Positions 24,431 to 32,827 of a DNA stretch of 64,000 nucleotides are shown piece by piece. The notes beneath the pieces were generated by a model, which was given only the letters and a program-made list of their open reading frames with translations, made no database searches and had not been told where the DNA came from. This DNA is from Glycomyces sp. YM15. Its GTDB lineage: Bacteria > Actinomycetota > Actinomycetes > Mycobacteriales > Micromonosporaceae. The stretch covers positions 78,440-142,439 of the forward strand of contig NZ_JAERMK010000016.1 in the NCBI RefSeq assembly GCF_016918015.1, in the 5' to 3' direction. Each line of letters starts with the position of its first letter. Position 1 is the first letter of the stretch. The translations under genes and the position numbers were made by a program.

Positions 24431-25057
24431 GTGGAACTTGTGGCATCGAAGAAGCCGGTCGTGGCCGTGATCGTTGACGACGTGAAGCATCGCATCCAGA
24501 ACGGTGACCTGTCGCCAGGTGAGCAGCTTCCCACCACAGACAAGCTCACCACGCACTATGAGACCACCGCACGGTCCGTGCATTCTGCGATCGCGCTACT
24601 GAAAGCGTCGGGGCATGTCGTTGCACACCGCGGCAAAGGCGTCTTCGTTGCAGACAACTTGCACTTGGATGCCAGCGCTGAAGTGCGCGCGCTTCAGGAG
24701 GCACGCGCGCTTGTAGAAGCGTGGGCTGACGTGTACTGGCGTGCTGGTCGGGACGGCACCTCCGCCATCAATGCCGTGCTAGCGGGCGAGCGCGTCGACG
24801 AGGCTCGCGAACGTTGGCGTGCCATCGTTGCGGATGCGACTAGTCCAGGCCACGCAGTCGTGTTCACCACTGCGGAGATGGAGTTTTTGGCCGCGAACGA
24901 AGAGGTCGGTAGGTGCGAGGCTGCGGCAGACGAAGAGCGAACGTTCGAGACCGGAATGGAACTCGGCAGGTCAGGACATCGACGGTTTGTCGCGACCGGT
25001 GAATTCCTGCGAGTAGCGCTGACTCCCGGTTTCGGCGGCAGCCGGCCCGCCTACTGA
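24431..25057 (+). CDS. GntR-family transcriptional regulator
   Basis: A 208-residue protein starting at GTG 24431 (GTG 24440 possible). The winged-helix at residues about 10-75 is a good GntR match: 'KHRIQNGDLSPGEQLPTTDK', 'HYETTARSVHSAIALLKASG', 'VAHRGKGVFVAD'. The C-terminal 130 residues are helical but do not clearly match the FadR or UTRA ligand domains. It follows the cyclotransferase/HAD pair on the same strand with an 80-base gap and may regulate it. Confidence 0.8.
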   Translation: MELVASKKPVVAVIVDDVKHRIQNGDLSPGEQLPTTDKLTTHYETTARSVHSAIALLKASGHVVAHRGKGVFVADNLHLDASAEVRALQEARALVEAWADVYWRAGRDGTSAINAVLAGERVDEARERWRAIVADATSPGHAVVFTTAEMEFLAANEEVGRCEAAADEERTFETGMELGRSGHRRFVATGEFLRVALTPGFGGSRPAY

Positions 25058-25087
25058 TTGAGTTCTTGCGCCGCGACCACAGCGCCA

Positions 25088-25519
25088 GTGCGCATCGACG
25101 CCAACCCCGAATGGACGACAGTGCCCCAGTCAGATCCAGTGCTCACCCTCCGCACCGGCCACGCCAACCGGGTCCACAACGGCCGTGCCACCACGATCGT
25201 GCTGCACACCGGGGTGTTCCCGTGGGCTTCGAGTTTGCAGGCCGGGTCAACGTTCACCGTTGCCGCGCCTGGCGCGTACGGTGCGCGCACGGCCGTGCAA
25301 GTCGCCCGGGTGTGCACCCATGAAGGCCTGCAGTCCATCCCGGACTGCGAGGCAGGACACGACCCTGAAGCTGTCGCACCCGGCCGCACCGGCTGGGTCC
25401 GCAACCTGAAGGATGCACTGGCGTTGGCCCGTTCGGCAACACCAAGCACTGTCGAGCATGCCGATACCTGGCTGGTGGTCGATCTCGCGGTCGTTGCAGA
25501 CACGAGTGCAGCGACGTAA
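25088..25519 (+). CDS. Accessory protein of the GHDPxAxxPGRxGW family, copy 1
   Basis: A protein of about 143 residues from GTG 25088; a TTG at 25058 just after the regulator stop is possible. It contains 'TIVLHTGVFPWASSLQAGS', 'AVQVARVCTHEGLQSIPDCE', 'GHDPEAVAPGRTGWVRNLKD' and 'HADTWLVVDLAVV'. The same ordered motifs occur in the protein at 63247-63891, so the two are paralogues at opposite ends of the window. The beta pattern is compatible with a PUA/ASCH-like barrel, but I cannot assign a family. Confidence 0.6.
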   Translation: MRIDANPEWTTVPQSDPVLTLRTGHANRVHNGRATTIVLHTGVFPWASSLQAGSTFTVAAPGAYGARTAVQVARVCTHEGLQSIPDCEAGHDPEAVAPGRTGWVRNLKDALALARSATPSTVEHADTWLVVDLAVVADTSAAT

Positions 25520-25630
25520 TCGCAGTTCAGAGGCCGAATTGTAGTGGTCTTCACTGTCCTGTCACGACAACATTGAGGGAAGCCCGGGGCGTAGATCCCG
25601 AGATCCTCACTGTGACAAGGACTTTCGACA

Positions 25631-25852
25631 ATGAGCTATACGCGAGACCAGGTCAGCACCGCCGTCAACGCTGGCGCTGACACGATCAAGGACGCGCTCG
25701 AACTTGGGGAGCGCGACGCTGACCTGATCAACCTGATCGTGAACGCGGCCCTCACATGTCTGGACCGGCCTGACGCCTCGTTCGACGACGTCGTGAACGA
25801 GAACTACGGCGAGACCACTCCGGAGGACGTGCGCGGCTGGTGGGACTGGTAG
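25631..25852 (+). CDS. Small acidic protein, unknown function
   Basis: A 73-residue acidic, helical protein with ATG 25631 and AAGGACTTTC upstream. The sequence 'ALELGERDADLINLIVNAAL' and the C-terminus 'TPEDVRGWWDW' are distinctive. It is 4 bases ahead of the next gene, so they are probably coupled. Confidence 0.55.
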   Translation: MSYTRDQVSTAVNAGADTIKDALELGERDADLINLIVNAALTCLDRPDASFDDVVNENYGETTPEDVRGWWDW

Positions 25853-25856
25853 GACC

Positions 25857-26453
25857 GTGCCGTCCAAACCGAGCCCTGCTGAAGCGGCGCTCGCCGAACT
25901 GCTCGGCATAGACCTGGAAGCGGTCTTCACCGAGATTCGCCGAGTCGAAGCAATCGAAGACGCCATCGGCAGCGAGTCCGAACGCCATCCCGAAGCTGCC
26001 GACCTGCTCTTTCACGCCCGACCACTGCTCGAGCCGACTCATGAAGCCATGCGCAACGTTGACCTGCACCTCGGGCACGCCCGCGAGCTCCTGGCTCGCG
26101 TCGCAGTCGGCGCGGACACGAGACCGGCGACCGCAGCGGAAGTCTGCATCGGCCTGTCGCGCATCAGCCAGCTGACGCCGATGCAGTCCAGCGTTAACGG
26201 GCTCTACTTCAGAATGTGGCTGCAGACCGGCATGCCCGACGTCGCCGGAATCGCCACGGCCAGCGAACATCACGAAGCGCTCGAATCGTCACTGGTTGAC
26301 GAGCATGAGGCGCTGACCCGCCGGAAGCTCGCCGTGTCCAGCCGTGTCATGGGCAACGTCGAATGCGACGGATTCCACTACGGCAAGCAGGTCAAGTGTT
26401 CCTATTCGGTTGGCAACCAGGACCGTAAGGTAACAATCCCGACTCATCGGTAA
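25857..26453 (+). CDS. Protein of unknown function
   Basis: A 198-residue protein starting at GTG 25857, 4 bases after the previous stop. The N-terminal 130 residues are helical; the C-terminal 40 end in 'NVECDGFHYGKQVKCSYSVG', a Cys-containing beta pattern. No motif is recognised. Paired with the 73-residue acidic protein upstream. Confidence 0.55.
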   Translation: MPSKPSPAEAALAELLGIDLEAVFTEIRRVEAIEDAIGSESERHPEAADLLFHARPLLEPTHEAMRNVDLHLGHARELLARVAVGADTRPATAAEVCIGLSRISQLTPMQSSVNGLYFRMWLQTGMPDVAGIATASEHHEALESSLVDEHEALTRRKLAVSSRVMGNVECDGFHYGKQVKCSYSVGNQDRKVTIPTHR

Positions 26454-26852
26454 CAGATCTGACTGTTGTAACAGGTGGGGCGTAAGACTATTGCGCCCGA
26501 GAGAAGACCATCCCGGCTGCGCGGGCCAGTCAAGCACAGCACCACCGAGACATCCGGACGCACCGAGAATGAGCAGACGCATGACCTAAGCATAGGGAAG
26601 GAAACGTTCGACGCCAGGCGTTCGTGGCCGCCTGGCGTCGAACGTTCGGGGTGCGCCCCGGCGTCTCAAACACCGGATTGTGCACGGGACCCCGGGCATC
26701 GTGCCGCATCTCATCTGCCAGTTCGGAGTATCAAGTGACGCAAGGGCTTCCCGTGATTCGGATGCGGATCTGTCCGGCCGAACACGTTGCGAACGGACGG
26801 ATTAGAGGCTCCTGCTGCGTTGACCCGTTCATGGAACACGGTGCGGGCCTGG
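26454..26852. other. Non-coding stretch with one strong hairpin
   Basis: About 400 bases between convergent genes. Apart from the 18-bp hairpin at 26603-26646 nothing is recognisable; an 87-codon frame on the plus strand has low-complexity, antisense-like composition and no ribosome site. Confidence 0.5.
26603..26646. terminator. Perfect 18-bp stem-loop
   Basis: AACGTTCGACGCCAGGCG at 26603-26620 pairs perfectly with CGCCTGGCGTCGAACGTT at 26629-26646 around an 8-base loop. It lies between convergent transcription units, consistent with a bidirectional terminator, although the stem is unusually long and starts with AACGTT. Confidence 0.6.
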
Positions 26853-27200
26853 TTACGAGTAGAACTCGATCGCGACAGCGGTCAGCACGATCGTCGAAAG
26901 CAACTCGGCCGCGATCACGAAGCGGACCACCTTGGCACCGATGTTGCGGCCGCGGGTGACGATCCAGGCGCTGCCAGCGACGTATGCAGGTCCGGCGAGC
27001 AGGATCCAGAGAGGCGGGAGTGCGGCGGACACCGCGGCAGCGCCCCCGGCGGCCGCAGCGACGACATGGCCGAGCACGTTGCTGACGCTCGCGGGGTCGG
27101 GTAGGCCCCGAGTGGTGTACAGCAGCGCCACAGCGCCGGTTCCGCCGGCGAGCAGGGGCAATCGGAGCTTCACCGGCGCCTGCCAGTCATTTCGTTCCAT
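26853..27200 (-). CDS. Integral membrane protein
   Basis: A 115-residue protein from ATG 27200. Three hydrophobic stretches are visible ('LPLLAGGTGAVALLYT', 'HVVAAAAGGAAAVSAALPPL', 'VVRFVIAAELLSTIVLTAVA'). It overlaps the upstream gene by 31 bases and closes a four-gene leftward operon. Function unknown. Confidence 0.55.
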   Translation of the reverse strand: MERNDWQAPVKLRLPLLAGGTGAVALLYTTRGLPDPASVSNVLGHVVAAAAGGAAAVSAALPPLWILLAGPAYVAGSAWIVTRGRNIGAKVVRFVIAAELLSTIVLTAVAIEFYS

Positions 27201-27511
27201 CCGGAAATCAGCTGGAGACCGAAGTCGCTGGCTGCGGCTAGGGCGGCGCGGAGCTCCGCAAGTTCGGCAACCTGGTGGCGCAGTTCGTGGACGTCGATGC
27301 GCAGGCGCTGCAACAACACCGGATCCAAGTCGTCGCTGACGTGCGCGGCGAAGTCGACGGTGACGCTGCCCAACGGGGTGTCGGCGACCGGGCCGCCAAG
27401 GATGTCAAGCCGGTAGTGTGCCGTGCCGTTCTCATCGTCGACGGTGACGCCGAGTTCGTATCCGCGGTGGCGGATGATCGCGAAGCGGCCGGTTCCGACG
27501 GCGGTGTTCAC
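27170..27511 (-). CDS. Small soluble protein, unknown function
   Basis: A 113-residue protein starting at GTG 27511 (GTGA overlap with the preceding stop). The N-terminal half is strand-rich ('RFAIIRHRGYELGVTVDDEN', 'HYRLDILGGPVADTPLGSVT'), the C-terminal half a helix ('RIDVHELRHQVAELAELRAA'). It resembles an immunity-type or coiled-coil adaptor but no family is recognised. Confidence 0.55.
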   Translation of the reverse strand: MNTAVGTGRFAIIRHRGYELGVTVDDENGTAHYRLDILGGPVADTPLGSVTVDFAAHVSDDLDPVLLQRLRIDVHELRHQVAELAELRAALAAASDFGLQLISGWNEMTGRRR

Positions 27512-27930
27512 CGTGTGCCTCCCACGCGAAATGTGGTCGCGGGATGGACGGCAGGGCCTGGCAAGACGAGCGGCTGCAGCGGCGGCACCTGCTCGATGAG
27601 GACTGTGCCGCGGTCGGTTGCCGCAGCGACACGGATCTGGCCGTCCGTGGGGAAGTCCGCGTTGGCGACGCAGTACGCCGGCCCGGCATCGAGGGAGCGG
27701 TACTCCCACAGTTCCAGGCGGTCTTCAGCGAAGACGGCGAAACCGCGCCGCCACCGGCTGCATCCTGCTGGGCAGCGGTGATGGTCGTCGGCGCCGCACG
27801 TGAACCGGACTGTGACGGCGCCAGGGTCAGCGTTGAGGCAGTACCGGAGGTGGTAGGCGAACTGGACGGCGAGCACGCCTGCTGCAGCTGCGGCCGCGAC
27901 ACCAAGCAGTCGGGCAGCGAACATGGTCAC
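27508..27930 (-). CDS. Membrane-anchored Cys-rich protein
   Basis: A 140-residue protein; GTG 27930 is favoured by its GTGA overlap with the previous stop, with ATG 27939 and ATG 27924 as alternatives. A single hydrophobic segment ('LLGVAAAAAAGVLAVQFAYH') is followed by a domain with Cys at 'CLNADPG', 'FTCGADDHHRCPAGCSRW' and 'YCVANADFP', likely disulphide-bonded outside or zinc-binding inside. Function unknown. Neighbouring genes overlap by 4 bases on both sides. Confidence 0.55.
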   Translation of the reverse strand: MTMFAARLLGVAAAAAAGVLAVQFAYHLRYCLNADPGAVTVRFTCGADDHHRCPAGCSRWRRGFAVFAEDRLELWEYRSLDAGPAYCVANADFPTDGQIRVAAATDRGTVLIEQVPPLQPLVLPGPAVHPATTFRVGGTR

Positions 27931-28334
27931 GAGGTCCATTCTGGAAGTGAGCGGGCGGGTGTGATGCCGAGAGCTGCGGGAATCGGCAGGCCTTGGAAGC
28001 AGTGGTCGGCGAGCGCGGTGACGCGTTGACGGAGGCCGTTGCGGAACGTCGACTCCGCTCCCGAGGTCACACCCAGGTCGAGGCCGGTGCACAGGTATGC
28101 CAGGTCAAGCCCAGCGGGACTCGGCGTAGCGATGGCTACGTTGGTGCGATCGCCGTTGCGGCTGCAGTGTTTGACGGTGAGGAGCCCGGTGTGGCCGGTG
28201 ACGGCGAAGTCGCGGCCGCACCACGTGAAGCGCCCGAGGTCGGTTCCAGCGGCCGCCGGGGCGGCCGGGAAGGTCGCCTTCGCGTTGACCTCGCGAACGA
28301 GTCCAGGATGCGGGTGCAGTGGTGTGTCGATCAT
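27927..28334 (-). CDS. Small soluble protein, first gene of a four-gene operon
   Basis: A 135-residue protein from ATG 28334. It contains 'RFTWCGRDFAVTGHTGLLTV', then 'AYLCTGLDLGVTSGAES', without recognisable motif. It heads the operon 28334 to 26853, whose four products (soluble, Cys-rich membrane, soluble, membrane) overlap by a few bases each and so probably form one complex or pathway. Confidence 0.55.
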   Translation of the reverse strand: MIDTPLHPHPGLVREVNAKATFPAAPAAAGTDLGRFTWCGRDFAVTGHTGLLTVKHCSRNGDRTNVAIATPSPAGLDLAYLCTGLDLGVTSGAESTFRNGLRQRVTALADHCFQGLPIPAALGITPARSLPEWTS

Positions 28335-28386
28335 GGTGCTTACTTTCGTCGGTCGAGTGGATTGGACGTGCTCAGTTGCCGGAAGC

Positions 28387-28420
28387 GGGGTCGACGCGAC
28401 ACCCCTATCGCGTCGACCCC
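28387..28420 (-). terminator. Perfect 13-bp hairpin after the GNAT gene
   Basis: GGGGTCGACGCGA (28387-28399) pairs with TCGCGTCGACCCC (28408-28420) around an 8-base loop, 15 bases past the GNAT stop. It separates the permease/GNAT operon from the next leftward operon. Confidence 0.75.
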
Positions 28421-28434
28421 AGGGAAGAGAGCCG

Positions 28435-29067
28435 TTAGTGCCCGAGACGCAGCATCGGGTACAGGTGCGGGCCGTCGTCAGGCAACGTGATCGGGTCGCT
28501 CGCGGTGAACCCGTGCCGGGCGTAGAGGCGGCACAGGTCGGCGCTGGCCGCTTCCAAGTACGCGGCGTGGCCTGCGTCGTCGACGCGGTCGAGGCCGTGT
28601 CGGAGCAGGTCCGTGCCGATGCCGTTGCCGTGCACGCTCGGGGCGACAGCGAGGAACATCAGGTGATGATGTGGGGGCGCGACCGGATGACGCGCTTCGA
28701 ATGCCGCATCCAGCGTTTGCAGGCGGGGCAGGTGCGGGCCGGCGAGCGCGGCCAGGCGCTCGTCGTACCGCGGGGGCGCGGCCGCGGGGCGAGCCCGGTC
28801 GGCCCAGACAGCGACACCGGTCCAGTCGGAGGCGTCGTCAACAGCGACGTCAACCCATCCGCCGGTGTGCATTACGTGGTCGACGAGCATGGTGAACTGG
28901 CCGGAGAGGACACGTTGCCGTTCGATGCCGTCAGTGATGAGCCACTGGGCGACCTCCAGGCGGTCGAACGCGGCTGCGATGAGGGCACCGGCGCGGTCCG
29001 CGTGCCCGGTGACCGACAGGATCGTGGTCACCGACCGCTTCGACTCCGGGTGCTGCATGCCGGTCAC
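28435..29067 (-). CDS. GNAT-family N-acetyltransferase
   Basis: A 210-residue protein from ATG 29067 (ATGA overlap with the permease stop). The acetyl-CoA binding strand-loop-helix is 'FLAVAPSVHGNGIGTDLLRH' (V-x-x-x-x-Q/N-G-x-G), followed by 'HAAYLEAASADLCRLYARHG' and a C-terminal 'HLYPMLRLGH', as in single-domain GNATs. Co-expression with an amino-acid permease suggests the imported compound is acetylated, for detoxification or use; that is inference. Confidence 0.85.
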   Translation of the reverse strand: MTGMQHPESKRSVTTILSVTGHADRAGALIAAAFDRLEVAQWLITDGIERQRVLSGQFTMLVDHVMHTGGWVDVAVDDASDWTGVAVWADRARPAAAPPRYDERLAALAGPHLPRLQTLDAAFEARHPVAPPHHHLMFLAVAPSVHGNGIGTDLLRHGLDRVDDAGHAAYLEAASADLCRLYARHGFTASDPITLPDDGPHLYPMLRLGH

Positions 29068-30548
29068 CGCCCAGCCGTGGTCGTGGTGACACGGTCGGCG
29101 GCCGGGCCCGCACCGATTCGCTGGTACGTGCGCGGCCGGACGAACGCCAGCACAAGCCCACAGACGGTCCCCGCGAGCCCGATCGCCGCGATCGTCACGG
29201 GGATGGCCACAGGCAGGTTCGAGCCCGGCGGGGCACCCAGCAAGTCGCCAAAGTCCACGGTGGCGAGTACGAAGATGCCCGTGAGGAGGACCGCGGCCGC
29301 CACGGGCGCGATCACGGTCTGCCAGCGGGACATGCCGTCACGGTTCCTAGTGAAGTACCGGACGACAGCGAACCCGGCGAGGGCGACCAGGAGCAGGATC
29401 GCGTACCCACCGGCGGTCCCGAGCGTGTAGAACATGTCCACGAGCGGGTCCAAGCCGAGGGCCGCGTACGTGCAGATGATGACGCCGGAGATGACCGACT
29501 GCGTGAGGGCGGCACGCGCGGGAGCACCTGTGCGGGGCCGGGTCCGGCCGAGACTTTCGGGCAGGACGCCTTCGCGGCCGAGCGCGAACATGTACCGGGC
29601 GGTCGTGTTGTGGAACGAGATTGCGGCGGCGATGACGCTCGTGACGAGGAGGACGCTTGCGGCCGTGGCCACGGGCCCACCGAGGTGTTCGGCGATGAGG
29701 TTGAAGTACACGTCGATGCCATTCGCGGCCGCAGCGTCAACGACATGGTCAGGGCCGACCGCGACGGTGAGCGCCCACGCCGCCGGGGCGTACAAGGCGA
29801 CGAGGGCGATCAAGGTGAGGAACGTGGCGCGGCGGACGGTGCGTGTGGGGTGGCGGGACTCTTCGGCGTAGACCGCGGGCGCTTCGAAGCCGACGCAGCC
29901 GAGAAACGCGAGCGCGAGGAGTGCACCGCCGCCGCCGCTGGTCGCGAACGCGACCGGGTCGAGTGCGGCAAAGGAGAACTCGCCGCCGCGCGGGTTCGCG
30001 AAGCTCACGGCCGCCGCGGCGGTGATGATGGCGCCTTCAGCGACGAGAAGAATCGTGAGGATCCGGCCGTTCAAGTCGACCGCGCGCGTACCGAGGATCG
30101 CGACGAGGAGCCAGCAGGCGCCGGCGGCGACCCACCACGGCACGACGATGCCGAACAGGGAGTCCAGGAGCGGTGGCGTGGCGACGCCGATGAGGCCGTA
30201 CAGGCCTGCGGTCAAGGCCGTGTACGCGGCGTACGCGATCCAGGCGGCGCCGACGCCTGCGGCGGGGTTGAGGCCTTGCGCGATGAACGCGTAGAACGCG
30301 CCCGCGTTCGGGATGCGGGCAGCCATCGCGGTGTACCCGATGGCGAACAGGGCGAGAACGGCAGCGATTGCGAGGAACGCGACCGGGAGGCCGATCTGGC
30401 CGGTGAGGGCGATCCCGGTCGTGGTGACACCGGCGACGACAGTGAGTGGCGTGGCGGCGCAGAGGGCGTACGCGACGAGGGACCCGGTGCCGAGACGGTC
30501 GGCGGCGAGCCGGTCAGTGATGGCGTTCGCGGGGGGCGGGGTTGGCAT
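29064..30548 (-). CDS. APC-superfamily amino-acid permease
   Basis: A 494-residue membrane protein with ATG 30548 after AAAGGGC. Twelve hydrophobic segments can be traced; the first helix has the APC unwound region 'CAATPLTVVAGVTTTGIALT', and helix 6 'LAFLGCVGFEAPAVYAEESR' carries the conserved F-E and E-E-S-R-x-P motif. Family members import or exchange amino acids or polyamines with protons. The cytoplasmic loop 'FHNTTARYMFALGREGVLPE' is characteristic. Coupled to the GNAT gene by a 4-base overlap. Confidence 0.85.
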   Translation of the reverse strand: MPTPPPANAITDRLAADRLGTGSLVAYALCAATPLTVVAGVTTTGIALTGQIGLPVAFLAIAAVLALFAIGYTAMAARIPNAGAFYAFIAQGLNPAAGVGAAWIAYAAYTALTAGLYGLIGVATPPLLDSLFGIVVPWWVAAGACWLLVAILGTRAVDLNGRILTILLVAEGAIITAAAAVSFANPRGGEFSFAALDPVAFATSGGGGALLALAFLGCVGFEAPAVYAEESRHPTRTVRRATFLTLIALVALYAPAAWALTVAVGPDHVVDAAAANGIDVYFNLIAEHLGGPVATAASVLLVTSVIAAAISFHNTTARYMFALGREGVLPESLGRTRPRTGAPARAALTQSVISGVIICTYAALGLDPLVDMFYTLGTAGGYAILLLVALAGFAVVRYFTRNRDGMSRWQTVIAPVAAAVLLTGIFVLATVDFGDLLGAPPGSNLPVAIPVTIAAIGLAGTVCGLVLAFVRPRTYQRIGAGPAADRVTTTTAGR

Positions 30549-30572
30549 GGTGCCCTTTCTGGTTGGTGGGTG

Positions 30573-31256
30573 TTAGGTGCCGGTGGTCAAGGCGGCCGCA
30601 CCGGCGGCGGCCCGGAGTTGGTCGAACAGGGTGCGTAGGGGCTGGGGTAGGGCGGCGTGGGCGCGGCTGGTGTCGACGGCGTGCGCGGCGTCGCCGAGGC
30701 GCCCGGTGAGGTCGAGCGCGGTCAAGATGCAGTACAGGTGCAGGTCGCGGCTCGTTGGTCGTTCCTGATGGGGTTGGGTGAGGCGCCGTCGCAACCGCAC
30801 GAGCGGCCACGGCGCGAGCGTCCGGTCGACCGGGTCGTAGTCGACGGTGTCGCGGGAGAACCGGCGCCGGCGTTCACTGCGCGTCAGCAGGCCGCGGTAG
30901 ACCATGCGTTCGGCGGCTCTGGTGGCGAAGTCGTCGGCAGCCCAGTAACGGAGCCAGTCGGATACGGCCAGGACCGCGTGCTGTGCGGCGATCGTCTCCC
31001 ACACGGTGTGCGCGAGTGCGGAACGTGGGCAGCGGTCGGCTGCACCGAGCGCTTGCAGTTTCCCTTCCGCAGCGTCCAAGTGGAGAAACTGGTCCCCGAT
31101 CAGGTCAGTGAGGACGGCAGCGGCCAAACCGAGTGAAGCAATGCCGCCAGTGACGGTGAGCGCGAACGAGTGCTCGTCGAGAAGGCTGAAGTACACCTCG
31201 TCGACAAACTCGAGATCGTCAGCGCCGGGCTTCCGCGGGCTTGATATCGCATACAT
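30573..31256 (-). CDS. GPP34-family protein
   Basis: A 227-residue protein; I start at ATG 31256 because upstream residues are unlike the family. It follows the GPP34 pattern: 'VYFSLLDEHSFALTVTGG', 'LAAAVLTDLIGDQFLHLD', 'VSDWLRYWAADDFATRAAER', 'MVYRGLLTRSERRR', and a late helix 'LYCILTALDLTGRL'. GPP34 proteins (Golgi phosphoprotein 3 relatives) bind phosphoinositides in eukaryotes; actinomycete members have been linked to multicellular development or conservon-like loci, with unknown biochemistry. It is divergent from the XRE-TPR regulator. Confidence 0.75.
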   Translation of the reverse strand: MYAISSPRKPGADDLEFVDEVYFSLLDEHSFALTVTGGIASLGLAAAVLTDLIGDQFLHLDAAEGKLQALGAADRCPRSALAHTVWETIAAQHAVLAVSDWLRYWAADDFATRAAERMVYRGLLTRSERRRRFSRDTVDYDPVDRTLAPWPLVRLRRRLTQPHQERPTSRDLHLYCILTALDLTGRLGDAAHAVDTSRAHAALPQPLRTLFDQLRAAAGAAALTTGT

Positions 31257-31581
31257 GTCAGTCCTGTGTGACTCGTGAGACGCGACGGGCACGGTCGTGT
31301 GCAGCGTCGACGCAAGTCGAATGCGGCACACGGGAAGCGCGTACGCTGATGGGGGTCATCAGCACTCCTTACTGGAGGACAGCTGGTGAGCGGCCCGTCA
31401 GTACTTCGCAGGTTGCCGTCGAGCCGCTGCACCTCATACAACCGCTCCAGGCATGGGCCCACCAGGCCATCTCGGGCGTCATCTACGGGCCAACTGAGGG
31501 CCAACTTCCTATTCTCGGTGCCGGAAGCGGCACTGTTCCTGCGACGCCATGTTGGATCCATATCGTCGACGGAGGGGGCAG
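31257..31581. promoter_or_regulatory. Divergent intergenic region between GPP34 and the XRE-TPR regulator
   Basis: About 325 bases with no credible gene. It must hold promoters for both directions. I see no long inverted repeat; the 31582 start has a clear GGAGGGGG site. Confidence 0.4.
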
Positions 31582-32808
31582 GTGGCCCAGCAACGACGTA
31601 CGGCACTCGTCCGGGCCCGCCGGGCCCGTTCAATGACCCAAGAAGACCTGGCCGAGCTACTGCAGGTGGGGTTGCGGTCGGTCAAGCGGTGGGAGAGCGG
31701 CGAGTCAACGCCGTACCTGTCGACGCGGCCGGCGATCGCTGAAGCGCTCGGGGTCAGCGTGACCGCGTTGGAAGCCATGCTGAGCGAACCGGAACCGGTA
31801 CTGCCGCAAGCACCCGAAGTCGACCTGGCTCTCGCGCCCACCCTGACGGTGCCCGCCGAGGCGGGGCTGCGCGCGGGTCTGCCGGTGCCGCGGCATGTAA
31901 CCGCAGCTGACGCTGCACAGCTCGATAATGTCGTCTCCCACTTGGAACAGCTCGATCACACGATCGGCGGCCGGTCTGCGTCCCGCACGATGGCGTTCGC
32001 GCAGCTGGACATGGCACTCGCGTGCCTGCGCGAGACCGCCATGTCGCTGACCGTGCGAACACAGTGGATGCGCGTCGCCGCGCGCCTGGCCCGCTTGTGC
32101 GGGTTCTCGTCAGCGGACGCCGGGCAGCACACCGACGCCGAACGGTCGTTCCGGGTCGCCTTGTCGATCGCACGCGAAGCCGGGGACGTCGACGGGTGGC
32201 TCAACATCGTGTGCGGCATGATCCGCAAGTCCCTGCAGATCGGCGACCTGCGCCGCGCCACTGAGCTACTGGGCATGGCGGAAGCTGGGCAGCGGCCAAA
32301 GTCGCCCATGTCGGCGTGCATGCTGCACGCCGTGCGTGCCCGCGTGTACGGCGCGCTTGGTGACGACGTGCGCGTCCTCGAGTCCATCGACCGCGCCGAA
32401 GACTGGTTCGCCGCAGGTCCATCCGACGCTGATCCGGCGTGGCTGTGGTACTACGACGAGCCGCAGCTGCGCGGCGACACCGGCCACGGCCTGTACCCGA
32501 TCGCGATGCAAGGTCGTCTGGTTGATGAAGCGGCGGGGCGGCTTCGCGACGCAGTGTCGCTGCATCGGCCGGCGAACGCTCGCAGTATTGCGTTCTCGAC
32601 GGCGAAACTAGCGACGTTGACCGTCATGTGGGGCCTCTCGGACGCTGGCCCTCTGGTGAAGCAGGCGATTGTTGCGGCTGAGCCGGTCCGTTCGGCACGG
32701 CTCGACGAAGACTTGCATGACCTCGCCGGGGCGCTCCGCCGAAGCGGTGCCGTGCACGACCCGGCGCCGCTCATGGCCATTCGGGCACTGCTGGACCGGG
32801 AGCGGTAG
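31582..32808 (+). CDS. XRE helix-turn-helix/TPR transcriptional regulator
   Basis: A 408-residue protein from GTG 31582 after GGAGGGGGCAG; a longer frame from 31549 is not needed. The HTH is 'SMTQEDLAELLQVGLRSVKR' with 'WESGESTPYLSTRPAIAEAL', then a Pro/Leu linker, then about 280 residues of TPR-like helices ending 'DEDLHDLAGALRRSG'. This is the large Streptomyces family of pleiotropic regulators. It is intact, unlike the two family fragments at 15276-16303 and 50163-50652. It probably controls the divergent GPP34 gene or development. Confidence 0.82.
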   Translation: MAQQRRTALVRARRARSMTQEDLAELLQVGLRSVKRWESGESTPYLSTRPAIAEALGVSVTALEAMLSEPEPVLPQAPEVDLALAPTLTVPAEAGLRAGLPVPRHVTAADAAQLDNVVSHLEQLDHTIGGRSASRTMAFAQLDMALACLRETAMSLTVRTQWMRVAARLARLCGFSSADAGQHTDAERSFRVALSIAREAGDVDGWLNIVCGMIRKSLQIGDLRRATELLGMAEAGQRPKSPMSACMLHAVRARVYGALGDDVRVLESIDRAEDWFAAGPSDADPAWLWYYDEPQLRGDTGHGLYPIAMQGRLVDEAAGRLRDAVSLHRPANARSIAFSTAKLATLTVMWGLSDAGPLVKQAIVAAEPVRSARLDEDLHDLAGALRRSGAVHDPAPLMAIRALLDRER

Positions 32809-32827
32809 CCGCGGCCCGCCCGTGAGC

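Noticed and set aside
26475..26738. 87-codon plus-strand frame
   Set aside because: It spans the 18-bp hairpin, has no ribosome site and looks random.
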